DNA of 64,000 nt from Amycolatopsis sp. MtRt-6. Lineage in GTDB: Bacteria > Actinomycetota > Actinomycetes > Mycobacteriales > Pseudonocardiaceae. The first letter of the stretch is position 1, and each line of letters starts with the position of its first letter. The DNA lies in assembly GCF_017308975.1 (NCBI RefSeq), contig NZ_JADWPD010000008.1, positions 186,001-250,000 on the forward strand, in the 5' to 3' direction. A program made the translations under genes and the position numbers. This document shows, in pieces, positions 32,174-40,780 of this stretch. The notes beneath the pieces were generated by a model. The model saw nothing but the letters and a program-made list of their open reading frames with translations. It searched no databases and was not told where the DNA came from.

Positions 32174-32682
32174 TGGGTCACTCCCCTCTCTTCGAGCACC
32201 AGGCGGAGCGCGCGCAACGCGTAGTGCGTGCGCGACTTGACCGTCCCTTCGGCCACCCCCAGCTTCAGCGCCGCGTCGGCGACGGAATACCCCTGGAAGT
32301 AGCACAGCAGCAGTACCTCGCGGTGCCGTTCCGACAGCTCGGCCAGCGCCTCGGCGACCAGCCAGCCTTGCACCGCGCGGTCGGTCCCGTCGGCGACCAC
32401 GCGGTCCGGCGGCCGGTCGGTCGTCACCTCCGACCGCGCCGACGCCGACCGCCAGCCGTCGATGGCGATCCGCCGGGCGACCGTGAACAGCCACCCCCGC
32501 GCCGAGCCGTGCGACTGGTCCAGCACCGCCGGCGACCGCCAGGCCCGCAGCAGCGTCTCCTGGACGACGTCCTCGGCCCGGATCCGGTCGCCGGAGGTCA
32601 GGTGCAGCGCATAGGACCACAGCGCGGCCGCGTGCTCCTCGTGCAGCGCGCGCATGAGCGCTTCTTCGGCGACTTCTCCCAC
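32170..32682 (-). CDS. ECF sigma factor (SigL-like)
   Basis: 170 aa. EALMRALHEEHAAALWSYAL and AEDVVQETLLRAWRSP in region 2 closely resemble mycobacterial SigL. Region 4 contains LSERHREVLLLCYFQGYS and a helix-turn-helix at EGTVKSRTHYALRALRL. It is co-transcribed with the RslA-like gene (4-bp overlap), the classic pair. The GTG start is preceded by a gap of only 4 bp to the membrane protein gene stop, so the three may form one operon. Confidence 0.85.
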   Translation of the reverse strand: MGEVAEEALMRALHEEHAAALWSYALHLTSGDRIRAEDVVQETLLRAWRSPAVLDQSHGSARGWLFTVARRIAIDGWRSASARSEVTTDRPPDRVVADGTDRAVQGWLVAEALAELSERHREVLLLCYFQGYSVADAALKLGVAEGTVKSRTHYALRALRLVLEERGVTQ

Positions 32683-32686
32683 GAAC

Positions 32687-33055
32687 TCAGGCCGAGACCC
32701 GGCGCCGGTCCCTCAGGAACAGCAGTGCCAGGCCGCCCACGATGCAGACCGCCTCGGTGATGACGCCCCAGTACTCCGGCTGGCTGTTGAACTGGTCGTG
32801 GTTCCCCAGGAACCCGACCGTCGCGGCCAGCACGTACGCGCCGAGCGTCAGCGCCCCGAAGCCGACCGCGCCCAGCGCGGGCAGCCAGTGCCGCCAGGCC
32901 AGGACCGCGATCGCCAGCACCAGCCCGGCGATGGCGTCGAGCAGGAACAGCGTGCCGGTCAGGCCAGGGTAGTCCTGTGTCCACAAGAAGTAGTGCACGC
33001 CCGCCGAGCCCAGCAGCGCGGCCGCCACGACGATGCGCAGAACCCAATTCACCAT
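32687..33055 (-). CDS. four-helix integral membrane protein
   Basis: 122 aa, four predicted transmembrane helices (NWVLRIVVAAALLGSAGVHYFLW at the start, LDAIAGLVLAIAVLAW). The GGAGG before the ATG is 7 bp away. Its position directly before the SigL-like gene suggests a linked envelope or redox role, not shown. The layout is DoxX-like, but identity is not proven. Confidence 0.65.
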   Translation of the reverse strand: MVNWVLRIVVAAALLGSAGVHYFLWTQDYPGLTGTLFLLDAIAGLVLAIAVLAWRHWLPALGAVGFGALTLGAYVLAATVGFLGNHDQFNSQPEYWGVITEAVCIVGGLALLFLRDRRRVSA

Positions 33056-33160
33056 GATCGTTCCTCCACTCCACACCCACTCCGGTACATACACGAGGCA
33101 GGGGCCGATCCGGTTCACCGCGAATTGAACCGAACGGGTGGCGATCTCGTTCCTTAGGGC

Positions 33161-33598
33161 ATGACAGCCGAACTGCACTCCCGCCGCACCGTCCTGTCCA
33201 CCGGTGCCGCCGTCGCCGGTGCCGCCGTCGGCGCCGTCGCCCTCACCGCCTGCTCGTCGGAATCGAACGGCAAATCGGGCACCGCGCAGGCCCCGATCGC
33301 CGCCGGGACGCCGCTGGTCGCGCTCGCCGAAGTCCCGATCGGGCAGGCGAAGGCCGCGAAGGCCCCGGACGGCTCCGACGTGATCGTGGCCCGGACGTCC
33401 GAGTCGGCCTGCGCCGCGTTCAGCGCCGTGTGCACGCACCAGGGCTGCACAGTGACGCCGAAGGGTGCCGACCTGGTCTGCCCGTGCCACGGTTCGGTGT
33501 TCAACGCGCTCACCGGCGAGGTCAAGCAGGGCCCGGCGAACAAGCCGCTGCCGTCGGTGCCGGTCAAGGTCGAGAACGGGAAGGTCGTCACCGGCTGA
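33161..33598 (+). CDS. Tat-exported Rieske [2Fe-2S] lipoprotein
   Basis: 145 aa. A twin-arginine signal (SRRTVLS) and a lipobox ending in Cys31 place it outside the membrane. Rieske ligands are Cys91 and His93 (CTHQGC) and Cys107 and His110 (CPCHGS), with Cys96 and Cys109 as the disulfide. It is a small electron carrier whose partner is unknown. It is divergent from the membrane protein and SigL-like genes, a plausible redox or stress connection. Confidence 0.88.
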   Translation: MTAELHSRRTVLSTGAAVAGAAVGAVALTACSSESNGKSGTAQAPIAAGTPLVALAEVPIGQAKAAKAPDGSDVIVARTSESACAAFSAVCTHQGCTVTPKGADLVCPCHGSVFNALTGEVKQGPANKPLPSVPVKVENGKVVTG

Positions 33599-33609
33599 CG
33601 AGCCGGGCG

Positions 33610-33655
33610 CGCGAACGGGCCCTTGTGGATCACTGTCCACAAGGGCCCGTTCGCG
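33610..33655. terminator. long bidirectional terminator
   Basis: GCGAACGGGCCCTTGTGGA (33611-33629) and its reverse complement (33636-33654) pair perfectly over 19 bp around TCACTG; one more pair extends it. It sits between the Rieske stop and the PTS IIA stop, and serves the convergent genes. Confidence 0.85.
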
Positions 33656-33670
33656 TGTGACAGAAAGGGT

Positions 33671-34126
33671 TCAGGCGTCCCAGGAGAACAGCCGGTCGCC
33701 GGCCGCGACCTCGCGCTCGGTGTCCAAACCGGACAAAACCTCCGCCGCGGCGTCCAGCGCGACGACCGGGACGATCGCCGAGTAGCCCGCCGCGGTCACC
33801 GCCGCCGGGTCCCAGCTGACGACCGGCTGACCGGCCCGCACCTGCTCGCCCTTGACGACGTGCAGCGTGAAGCCCTCGCCCTTCTCCTTGACCGTGTCGA
33901 TCCCGAGGTGGACCAGCACGGCCTTGCCGTCCTCGGTGGCGATGACGTAGGCGTGCGGGTGCAGCGTCGCGACCGTGCCGTCGACCGGCGCGACCGCGTC
34001 CGACCGGCCGCCCGCGGGCTGCACGGCGATGCCCGGCCCCACCATGGCCTGGGCGAACACCGGGTCGGGAACCTCGGTGATCGGCACCACGCGCCCGGCG
34101 ACCGGGCTGAGGATGTCGAGCGTCAC
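33671..34126 (-). CDS. PTS glucose-type EIIA component
   Basis: 151 aa. Phosphocarrier of the sugar phosphotransferase system. The active histidine is His73 in VLVHLGIDTV; the second conserved His lies in HPHAYV. It receives phosphate from HPr and hands it to EIIB. The GTG overlaps the EIIB stop by 4 bp. The split IIA/IIB pair is divergent from the GntR-EIIC-HPr genes. Confidence 0.92.
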   Translation of the reverse strand: MTLDILSPVAGRVVPITEVPDPVFAQAMVGPGIAVQPAGGRSDAVAPVDGTVATLHPHAYVIATEDGKAVLVHLGIDTVKEKGEGFTLHVVKGEQVRAGQPVVSWDPAAVTAAGYSAIVPVVALDAAAEVLSGLDTEREVAAGDRLFSWDA

Positions 34127-34362
34127 AGCAGGTCCTCGATGTCGCTGGCGATGGTGTCCGCCTCCGGCCCGACGATCACCTGCAGGGCCGTCGACCCCAT
34201 CTTGACCACGCCCATCGCGCCGGCCTTCTTGAGCGCCGCCTCGTCGACGAGGCTCATGTCCTCGACCTCGCAGCGCAGCCGCGTGATGCAGCCCTCGACC
34301 TCGGTGAGATTGTCCGCGCCGCCGAGTGCCGCGAGGATCTTTTCGGGCCTGTCATCCGCCAT
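34123..34362 (-). CDS. PTS glucose-type EIIB component
   Basis: 79 aa, a stand-alone EIIB domain. The phosphorylated cysteine is Cys25 in GCITRLR. AAGGAG precedes the ATG by 6 bp. It passes phosphate from EIIA to the sugar bound by EIIC encoded on the other strand. The promoter is shared with the divergent regulator and may be controlled by the dre site. Confidence 0.92.
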   Translation of the reverse strand: MADDRPEKILAALGGADNLTEVEGCITRLRCEVEDMSLVDEAALKKAGAMGVVKMGSTALQVIVGPEADTIASDIEDLL

Positions 34363-34518
34363 CGCGGTCTCCTTGATCACTGTTTGTTCCCAACCTGACG
34401 CGAACCGCGTGTCCACCTGTACTACGCCGATCGTCGGCATGCACCCCGCCGCGGGCCACGAACGGATAACGGTGGTTGACACCCGTCCGCGTGGCGGAGC
34501 ATCCTGCCCCATCAGATC

Positions 34519-34533
34519 ATTGGTCTAGACCGG
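34519..34533. promoter_or_regulatory. DasR-type operator (dre site)
   Basis: ATTGGTCTAGACCGG contains TGGTCTAGACC, the core of the dre motif bound by DasR-like GntR regulators. It is 73 bp before the regulator ATG and between the divergent PTS gene sets, a fitting control site for both. Confidence 0.75.
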
Positions 34534-34605
34534 AACGTACCAATGTTCCGGCCCGGACGCGAGCACCGGTCCCCCGGTGACGCGAGAACGAGGAGGGTGA
34601 CGCCG

Positions 34606-35391
34606 ATGAGCGCGGCCGCGCACGTCCCGCCGCCCGACAAGGTTGTCAACGGGCCCACGCCCAAGCACGCCCAGCTGCGGGAAATCCTCCGCCGCACGGT
34701 GGAGCGCGAGCTCCCGCCGGGCGCGCCGATCCCGTCGGAACGCGACCTGGCCCAGCGCTACGGCGTGTCGCGGCTCACGGTCCGCTCGGCGATCGGCAAG
34801 CTGGTCGAGGAGGGCCTGCTCGCCCGGGTCCGCGGCAAGGGTACGTTCACCGCGGCCCGGCGGATGGAGCTGCAGCTCTACCTGATGTCGTTCACCGACG
34901 ACATGCGGAGGCGGGGGCTGACCCCGACGACCGAGGTGGTCTCCGCGGCCACCGAGGTGCCACCCACCGCCTCGGCACACGCCCTCGGCCTGGCCGAGGG
35001 CACCCCGGCGCACCACCTGGTGCGCCTGCGGCACGCCGACGGCGTGCCCCTGGCCGTCGAGCGCGGCTGGTACCACGCGGGCCGGGCCCCCGGCCTGCTC
35101 GGGCTCGACCTGACCCAGTCGATCTACGCGCAGCTGGCCGAGACGTACGGCGTGCGTCCCGACCGGGCGTGGCAGACGGTCTGGGCCGAAGGCGCGGACC
35201 GCGAGACGGCCCGGCTGCTCGGCATGCGTGCCGGCAGCCCCCTGCTCGTGTTCCGGCGGGTCTCCAGCGCGGGCGGCGACCCCATCGAAGACATCACGTC
35301 CTGGTACCGGGGAGATCACTACCAGGTGACCATGCAGTTGGACCGGAACACCCCGGAACCCGGTCAACCCCACTATGGAGGATCCAGATGA
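34606..35391 (+). CDS. GntR family regulator (HutC/DasR subfamily)
   Basis: 261 aa. Winged-helix DNA-binding domain with SERDLAQRYGVSRLTVRSAI near residues 45-65. The C-terminal UTRA-type domain binds an effector, probably an amino-sugar phosphate, as in DasR. An AGGAGG lies upstream of the ATG at a slightly long spacing. The stop codon overlaps the EIIC start by 4 bp, so they are coupled. It should repress the PTS genes from the dre site. Confidence 0.88.
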   Translation: MSAAAHVPPPDKVVNGPTPKHAQLREILRRTVERELPPGAPIPSERDLAQRYGVSRLTVRSAIGKLVEEGLLARVRGKGTFTAARRMELQLYLMSFTDDMRRRGLTPTTEVVSAATEVPPTASAHALGLAEGTPAHHLVRLRHADGVPLAVERGWYHAGRAPGLLGLDLTQSIYAQLAETYGVRPDRAWQTVWAEGADRETARLLGMRAGSPLLVFRRVSSAGGDPIEDITSWYRGDHYQVTMQLDRNTPEPGQPHYGGSR

Positions 35392-36623
35392 GCTCCACCA
35401 CCGCGGAGGGGGCGAAGAAGAGCGGCAGCGGTCTCGCCGGTCTTCAGCGCTTCGGCCGCAGCCTCATGCTTCCGATCGCCGTGCTCCCCGCGGCGGGCAT
35501 CCTGCTCCGGCTGGGGCAGGACGACATGCTCGGCAAGGACGGCCTCGGCTGGAACAAGGTCGCTTCGGTGCTGGCCGCCGGCGGCGGCGCGCTGTTCAAC
35601 TGGCTGCCGCTGCTGTTCGCGGTCGGCATCGCGATCGGCTTCGCCAAGAAGGGCGACGGCTCGACCGCCGTCGCGGCGGTCGTCGGCTTCTTCGTGTTCA
35701 GCTCCGTCGTCCAGGTGTTCGCCCCGCTGAGCGACCTGCCCGGCTACAAGGCGGGCGTGACCGAGCTCCAGCCGATCAAGTGGCCGTACTCGGTGCTCGC
35801 CGGTGTCGTGGTCGGCATCGTGGCGGCGCTGCTGTGGCAGAAGTACCACCGCATCAAGCTGCCCGCCTACCTGGCGTTCTTCGGCGGCCGCCGGTTCGTC
35901 CCGATCATCACCGCCGGTGTCATGGTGATCCTCGGCGTGCTCTTCGGCCTGGTCTTCCACTGGGTCAACAGCGGTATCGAGGCCGCCGGTGACGCGGTCA
36001 CCGCGTCCCCGGTCGTCGGTGGCGGCATCTACGGCGCGCTGAACCGCCTGCTCATCCCGGTCGGTCTGCACCAGCTGCTGAACGTCCCGGTCTGGTTCAT
36101 CTTCGACGGCGGCGACATCAACAACTTCGTCGCGGGCAAGACGTCGGCGGGCGCCTTCACCACGGGCTTCTTCCCGATCTTCATGTTCGCGCTGCCCGCC
36201 GCCGCCCTGGCGATCTGGCAGACGGCCCGCCCGGCGCAGAAGAAGGTCGTCGGCGGTGTGATGATCGCCGGTGCGCTGACCTCGTTCCTCACCGGTGTCA
36301 CCGAGCCGATCGAGTTCTCCTTCATGTTCGTCGCGTGGCCGCTGTACCTGTTCCACGCGATCATGACCGGCACCTCGCTGGCGATCTGCAACGCGCTGGA
36401 CATCCACCAGAGCTTCAACTTCTCGGCCGGCGCGATCGACTACCTGCTCAACTTCGGCGCCCCGGCGGCGCAGAAGCCGTGGCTGCTGATCCCGATCGGC
36501 CTCGTCTACGCGGTGATCTACTACGTGGTGTTCCGCTTCGCGATCACCAAGTGGAACCTGCGCACGCCGGGCCGCGAGGACGACTCGATCGAGGCCGACC
36601 TCGACCGGACCGCCGCCGCGTAA
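35388..36623 (+). CDS. PTS EIIC permease for glucose/N-acetylglucosamine
   Basis: 411 aa with about ten transmembrane segments. The substrate motif GVTEPIEFSF and the ICNALDIHQSFNFSAG region are typical of glucose-family EIIC proteins. With a DasR-like regulator, N-acetylglucosamine is the most likely sugar; this is inference. No EIIB/EIIA domain is attached. Confidence 0.9.
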   Translation: MSSTTAEGAKKSGSGLAGLQRFGRSLMLPIAVLPAAGILLRLGQDDMLGKDGLGWNKVASVLAAGGGALFNWLPLLFAVGIAIGFAKKGDGSTAVAAVVGFFVFSSVVQVFAPLSDLPGYKAGVTELQPIKWPYSVLAGVVVGIVAALLWQKYHRIKLPAYLAFFGGRRFVPIITAGVMVILGVLFGLVFHWVNSGIEAAGDAVTASPVVGGGIYGALNRLLIPVGLHQLLNVPVWFIFDGGDINNFVAGKTSAGAFTTGFFPIFMFALPAAALAIWQTARPAQKKVVGGVMIAGALTSFLTGVTEPIEFSFMFVAWPLYLFHAIMTGTSLAICNALDIHQSFNFSAGAIDYLLNFGAPAAQKPWLLIPIGLVYAVIYYVVFRFAITKWNLRTPGREDDSIEADLDRTAAA

Positions 36624-36663
36624 CATCCGTACCGACGTAAAACCCCGTAGCGAGAGGACGAAC

Positions 36664-36930
36664 ATGCCGGAGAAACGCGTCGCCGTGGCCAGCAAGGTGG
36701 GGCTGCACGCCCGGCCGGCCGCGCTGGTGGCGAAGGCGGCCGCGGCGCAGCCCGTCGCGGTGCAGATCGCCAAGGCCGGCGGGAACCCGGTGGCCGCCGG
36801 CAGCGTGCTCAACCTGATGACGCTGGCCGCCGGCTACGGCGACGAGGTCATCATCAGCGCCGAGGGCGAGGGCGCCGAGGAGGCCGTGGAAGCGGTCGCC
36901 CAGCTGGTCGCCACCGATCTCGACGCCTGA
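36664..36930 (+). CDS. ptsH: phosphocarrier protein HPr
   Basis: 88 aa. His15 in GLHARPAA carries phosphate from enzyme I; a serine at position 47 (AAGSVLN) lies where the regulatory phosphorylation site usually is. No enzyme I gene (ptsI) is in the window, so this PTS depends on a gene elsewhere. It follows EIIC by 40 bp. Confidence 0.94.
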   Translation: MPEKRVAVASKVGLHARPAALVAKAAAAQPVAVQIAKAGGNPVAAGSVLNLMTLAAGYGDEVIISAEGEGAEEAVEAVAQLVATDLDA

Positions 36931-36941
36931 GCGGTCCGCGA

Positions 36942-36982
36942 AAGGCCCCCGCACCGGTCCCCGGGACCGGTGCGGGGGCCTT
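36942..36982 (+). terminator. perfect 20-bp hairpin terminator
   Basis: AAGGCCCCCGCACCGGTCC pairs with its complement GGACCGGTGCGGGGGCCTT, a perfect arm, followed by TCGTTT. It lies 11 bp after the HPr stop and ends just before the next gene's -10 box. Confidence 0.85.
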
Positions 36983-36989
36983 CGTTTCG

Positions 36990-36995
36990 TAGGGT
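36990..36995 (+). promoter_or_regulatory. -10 box for leaderless serine hydrolase gene
   Basis: TAGGGT lies 6 bp before the ATG at 37002. No ribosome site is seen, so a leaderless transcript is likely. Confidence 0.45.
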
Positions 36996-37001
36996 GGGCA
37001 C

Positions 37002-37817
37002 ATGGAGAGCGTGCGCCTGATCGACGAGTGGCCGGTGGACAACGCCGCGACGGCGGTGGTGGCGGCGGACGGCAGCGTCGCCGGCAGCCACGGCGACACC
37101 GCGCGGAAGTTCCGGCTGGCCTCGGTCTCCAAGCCGCTGACCGCCTACGCCGCGTTGATCGCGGTCGAAGAGGGCGTCGTCGAGCTCGACACCCCGGCCG
37201 GGCCCGAGGGCTCGACCGTGCGGCACCTGCTGGCCCACACGTCCGGTCTCGCCTTCGACGCGCACAAGGCGATGGCGGCGCCGGGCACGCGGCGGCTGTA
37301 CTCCAACGCCGGGTTCGAGCAGCTGGCTGACGCACTGACCGAGCACTCCGGCATCCCCTTCGCGCAGTACCAGGCCGAAGCGCTGTTCGCCCCGCTCGGC
37401 ATGACGTCGACGACGCTGGATGGCTCGCCCGCGGCCGGCGCGGTGTCCACTGTGGACGACCTGGCGGCGTTCGCCGCCGAGCTCCAGGCCCCGAAGCTGC
37501 TGGACCCGGCCACGGTCGCCGAGGCGACGAACGTGGTGTTCCCCGGCCTTTCCGGCGTCCTGCCCGGCTTCGGGCACCAGAAGCCCAACGACTGGGGCCT
37601 CGGCTTCGAGATCCGCGACCACAAGAGCCCGCACTGGACGGGCGCGCACAGCTCGCCGCGGACGTTCGGCCACTTCGGCCAGTCGGGCACGTTCCTCTGG
37701 GTCGACCCCGACGCGGGCGCGGCCTGTGTCGCCCTGACCGACCGCGCCTTCGGCCCGTGGGCCGCCGAGGTCTGGCCGCGCTACACCGACGCCGTCCTCG
37801 CCGAGCTGAACGCCTGA
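37002..37817 (+). CDS. serine hydrolase, beta-lactamase family
   Basis: 271 aa. The class C-type SxxK motif is SVSK near residue 40, the YxN motif is YSN in LYSNAGF, and GHFGQSG is the KTG-like region. There is no signal peptide, so it should act in the cytoplasm, perhaps as an esterase or DD-peptidase relative. It is compact for the family. A TCCACTGTGGAC palindrome sits inside (37445-37457). Confidence 0.85.
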   Translation: MESVRLIDEWPVDNAATAVVAADGSVAGSHGDTARKFRLASVSKPLTAYAALIAVEEGVVELDTPAGPEGSTVRHLLAHTSGLAFDAHKAMAAPGTRRLYSNAGFEQLADALTEHSGIPFAQYQAEALFAPLGMTSTTLDGSPAAGAVSTVDDLAAFAAELQAPKLLDPATVAEATNVVFPGLSGVLPGFGHQKPNDWGLGFEIRDHKSPHWTGAHSSPRTFGHFGQSGTFLWVDPDAGAACVALTDRAFGPWAAEVWPRYTDAVLAELNA

Positions 37818-37848
37818 GGCGATTTCCCCGCCCGGAGGGAAATTCGCC
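37818..37848 (+). terminator. hairpin after the serine hydrolase gene
   Basis: GGCGATTTCCC and GGGAAATTCGCC pair with one bulge, starting right after the stop codon. Confidence 0.6.
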
Positions 37849-37879
37849 GACCGGATGTGATGCCCAACGGCCCGGCCGG

Positions 37880-37901
37880 GGCAGGGTCCAAAGACCCTGC
37901 C
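37880..37901. terminator. small hairpin between convergent genes
   Basis: GGCAGGGTC and GACCCTGCC pair perfectly around CAAA. It lies 92 bp from the stop of the hydroxyacid dehydrogenase on the minus strand and may terminate that transcript. Confidence 0.5.
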
Positions 37902-37993
37902 GCCGCCCGAGCCGAGGTGGTGTCATCAAAGGGCGCAGGCCCGCCGCAGGGCCGGTGCGGGGACCTCGGGCCCCGGCGGGCCGCACACCTTCT

Positions 37994-38926
37994 TCACTCC
38001 ATGACGCGGATCGGCTTCCCCGCCTGGAAAGCCGCGATGTCCTCGACCGCGTCGCCGTAGAAGATCTCGTAGACCTCCCGGGTCACGAAGCCGATGTGCG
38101 GCGTCAGGACCGCGTTGTCGAGTGTCCTCAGTGGATGGTCCGCGGGGAACGGCTCGGTGTCGTAGACGTCCAGCGCGGCGGCGCGGATCTCCTTGCGCCG
38201 CAAGGCGTCCACCAACGCCGCTTCGTCGACGATCGGGCCGCGCGAGGTGTTGACCAGCAGCGCCGTCGGCTTCATCGCTGCCAGCTCGACCGCCCCGACC
38301 AGGCCGCGGGTGCGCTCGCTGAGCACCAGGTGCACCGACAGCACGTCCGACCGCGCGAACAGCTCCTCCTTGGACACCGCGGTGACGCCGTGCGGCTCCG
38401 CCTTCTCCTGCGTCAGGTTCTGGCTCCAGGCGATCGTCTCCATCCCGAAGACCTGCCCGATCTTCGCCGCGCCCGCGCCGAGCCTGCCGAGGCCGAGCAG
38501 GCCGAGCGTCTTGCCGTGCAGCATGGTGCCGACGCCCGTCTGCCAGCCGCCCTCGCGCATGGACCGGAACTCCTGCGGCAGGTTCCGCGACGCCGCGAGG
38601 ATCAGCGCCCAGGTGTGCTCGGCGGTCGGCTCCCCGATGTACCCGGTGGCGGACACGACGACGCCGTTGCGCCGCGCGGCCGCCACGTCGATGGCCGCGT
38701 TCCGCTTGCCCGTGCTGACCAGCAGCTTCAGGTCGGGCAGGGCGTCGAGCACCTCGGCCGGGAACCGGGTGCGCTCGCGCATCGCGACGACCGCTTCGAA
38801 GCCCTGCAGCTGCTTGACGACGTCGGTCAGCGGCTCGGTGAAGACCGTGATGTCGGCCTTCAGCGAGTCCCAGTCCGCGAAGGTGCGGGCGACGTCCTGG
38901 TAGTCGTCGAGAATCGCGATGCGCAT
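37994..38926 (-). CDS. D-2-hydroxyacid dehydrogenase family protein
   Basis: 310 aa, started at ATG 38926. NAD-binding loop LLGLGRLGAGAAKI near residue 155; catalytic Arg in TSRGPIV, Glu in DVYDTEP and His in TPHIGFV are all present. TACGGT (38933-38938) sits 6 bp before the start, another leaderless layout. The substrate is unknown. Confidence 0.88.
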   Translation of the reverse strand: MRIAILDDYQDVARTFADWDSLKADITVFTEPLTDVVKQLQGFEAVVAMRERTRFPAEVLDALPDLKLLVSTGKRNAAIDVAAARRNGVVVSATGYIGEPTAEHTWALILAASRNLPQEFRSMREGGWQTGVGTMLHGKTLGLLGLGRLGAGAAKIGQVFGMETIAWSQNLTQEKAEPHGVTAVSKEELFARSDVLSVHLVLSERTRGLVGAVELAAMKPTALLVNTSRGPIVDEAALVDALRRKEIRAAALDVYDTEPFPADHPLRTLDNAVLTPHIGFVTREVYEIFYGDAVEDIAAFQAGKPIRVME

Positions 38927-38977
38927 GGCCTCACCGTAGCCCGACGAGGCAGCCACCCAGTGCCCCGGCCGCCGGCC

Positions 38978-39064
38978 AGCGCCCCAATGTGGCCTTCGGT
39001 GCGTTCAACCCACCGAAGGCCACATTGGGTGCGTTCAACGCAACCAAGGCCACCTTGGGGCGCT
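38978..39064. repeat. 30-bp-unit hairpin element (copy 2)
   Basis: Starts AGCGCCCCAATGTGGCCTT; inner units read CACCGAAGGCCACATTGGG and AACCAAGGCCACCTTGGGG. It ends 4 bp behind the stop codon of the secreted endonuclease-fold protein, where a terminator is expected. Confidence 0.8.
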
Positions 39065-39068
39065 TGGG

Positions 39069-40262
39069 CTAGCCGCGGGGCACGAGGACGTCCACCCGGA
39101 CCAGGTGGTGGTCGGAGGCGTCGTTCAGCCGGGACAGCGGGTCGGACGGCACCGGCCAGAACACCTCGGCGTGCCAGGGCAGCAGTCCCTTGGACGGCAG
39201 CACGTAGTCCGTCCGCAGGTTGCCCGGCGCGACGTCGTTGAAGTCGCCGGTGTCGAAGTACGGGTTGCTCTTTTGGCCGACGTTCGCGCCGCCCTGGGCC
39301 TGGGCGGCGAGCACCGCGCCCTGGCTGCCCGGGTACGTCTCGATCACCCGGCGCGCGTCCAGCAGCTGCTCGATCGCGCCGGGGACGCTGTCGCCGTCCA
39401 GGGGGTCGGAGTTGTTGTCGCCCGCGATCACGAAGCGCTCCGACGCGCCCAGGCCGCCGCGCCGGCCGCGGTCGTCGTGGATGTAGCCGCCCTTGCCCGG
39501 CGTCACGTAGTCGGCCCAGAAGCGGATCTCGTCGTGGTTGCGGGTGCCGTTGCGGTCCTCGGGGCCGTCGAAGCTCGGCGGCGTCGGGTGCGAGACCAGG
39601 AAGTGCACGGTCGAGCGGCCGATCTTCAGCGGCAGGTCCCAGTGCGACTTCGACGACAGCCGCAGCACGTTCAGCTCGGCGGCGTCGTACCAGTCGTGCG
39701 GCGCCGGCGTGGCCGGGTCGTCGGGCAGCAGCGCGCCCGGCATGTCCTTCCACAGGAACTTCTGGAACGTCCGGACGTGCGCCAGGTCGATCGGGTACTT
39801 CGACAGCACGAGCAGCCCGTACTGGCCCTCGAAGGCGCCGAAGCCCTGCGCGTCGTTGCCGCCGCCGACCGTGCCGCTGCGGTCGAGGTCGAAGCCGGTG
39901 GGCACGCCCGTGTTGACCGGCGCGGTGTAGGCGTACGGGTAGTCGATGGGCTTCGCGCCGTGCTGGCCGATCGCCAGGTAGTTCTTCCGGAACGCGTCGG
40001 CCGCGGCGTTGCCCGGCACGTAGTCGAACTCGTTGATCAGCTGGACGTCCGCGCGGTTGCGCTGGACGACCTCGGCGACCTCCTGGGCCTGGGCGTTGCC
40101 CGGCGTCGAAAGGTCGCTCAGCAGCTGCCCCGCGGACGCGCGGTTCAGCGAGGCGTTGAAGGTCGCGAAGCGGACATTCTGCCCGACGCTCGCGGAGGCG
40201 GTGGCGGGGACGGACAAAGCGACGAGCGCGGCGATCGAGAGGCCGGCGGCGATGCGTTTCAC
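39069..40262 (-). CDS. secreted endonuclease/exonuclease/phosphatase-fold protein
   Basis: 397 aa with a signal peptide (MKRIAAGLSIAALVALSVP, cleaved after ASASA-like residues). RFATFNASLNRAS, INEFDYVPGN, HPTPPSFDG and AGDNNSDP resemble the DNase I-like fold, with metal and catalytic residues in GDNNSD and SDHHLV. The GTG at 40262 is chosen because TAGGGT lies 7 bp upstream. Longer frames would give a worse signal peptide. The substrate could be a nucleic acid or a phosphate ester. Confidence 0.82.
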   Translation of the reverse strand: MKRIAAGLSIAALVALSVPATASASVGQNVRFATFNASLNRASAGQLLSDLSTPGNAQAQEVAEVVQRNRADVQLINEFDYVPGNAAADAFRKNYLAIGQHGAKPIDYPYAYTAPVNTGVPTGFDLDRSGTVGGGNDAQGFGAFEGQYGLLVLSKYPIDLAHVRTFQKFLWKDMPGALLPDDPATPAPHDWYDAAELNVLRLSSKSHWDLPLKIGRSTVHFLVSHPTPPSFDGPEDRNGTRNHDEIRFWADYVTPGKGGYIHDDRGRRGGLGASERFVIAGDNNSDPLDGDSVPGAIEQLLDARRVIETYPGSQGAVLAAQAQGGANVGQKSNPYFDTGDFNDVAPGNLRTDYVLPSKGLLPWHAEVFWPVPSDPLSRLNDASDHHLVRVDVLVPRG

Positions 40263-40334
40263 GGCGGTCACCCTATGCCGGAATCCGCCCGTCCGGGTGA
40301 GCAGCAGGTGAACGGCCGACGTGACGCAGCCCTC

Positions 40335-40382
40335 TTGAACACGTTCAAAAGCAGCGCTACCGTCCTTCTTGAACACGTTCAA
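40335..40382 (+). promoter_or_regulatory. promoter with twin palindromic operators
   Basis: TTGAACACGTTCAA occurs at 40335-40348 and 40369-40382. The first doubles as the -35 box (TTGAAC); TACCGT at 40359-40364 is the -10 box with an 18-bp spacer. The second lies just downstream of the -10 box. The palindromic arms TTGAAC/GTTCAA make this a strong operator pair for the TetR gene downstream. Confidence 0.75.
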
Positions 40383-40395
40383 AACAGGAGGAACC

Positions 40396-40779
40396 ATGGA
40401 CCGGATAGTCGTCGCCTACGCGCTCTACCTGCTGATCAGCATCCCGTTGACCGTGCTCGTCGCCCGGACGCTGAGCAAGCACGGGCGCACTTTCCTCGCC
40501 GAGGTCTTCGCGGACAGCCCCGGGCTGGCCAATGCCGTCAACCAGCTCCTCGTCGTCGGCTTCTACCTGGTCAGCCTCGGGTTCGTGACACTCTTCCTGA
40601 CCAGCGGCGCCGACATCACCAGCGCCCGTGAGGTCTTCGAGATGCTGTCGGTCAAGATCGGCACGGTCGCGCTGGTCCTGGGTGTCATGCACCTGCTCAA
40701 CGTCCTGGTCTTCAACGGCATCCGGCGCCGCCACCTGGCCCCGAAGCCCGCGCCGGTGCCGCAGCCCTATCCCGGCTAA
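40396..40779 (+). CDS. integral membrane protein with TetR regulator
   Basis: 127 aa, about three to four transmembrane segments (RIVVAYALYLLISIPLTVLV and AVNQLLVVGFYLVSLGFVTL). GGAGG precedes the ATG. It is the first gene of the TetR-controlled unit, with the TetR gene 1 bp after its stop. The function is unknown. Confidence 0.75.
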   Translation: MDRIVVAYALYLLISIPLTVLVARTLSKHGRTFLAEVFADSPGLANAVNQLLVVGFYLVSLGFVTLFLTSGADITSAREVFEMLSVKIGTVALVLGVMHLLNVLVFNGIRRRHLAPKPAPVPQPYPG

Positions 40780-40780
40780 C

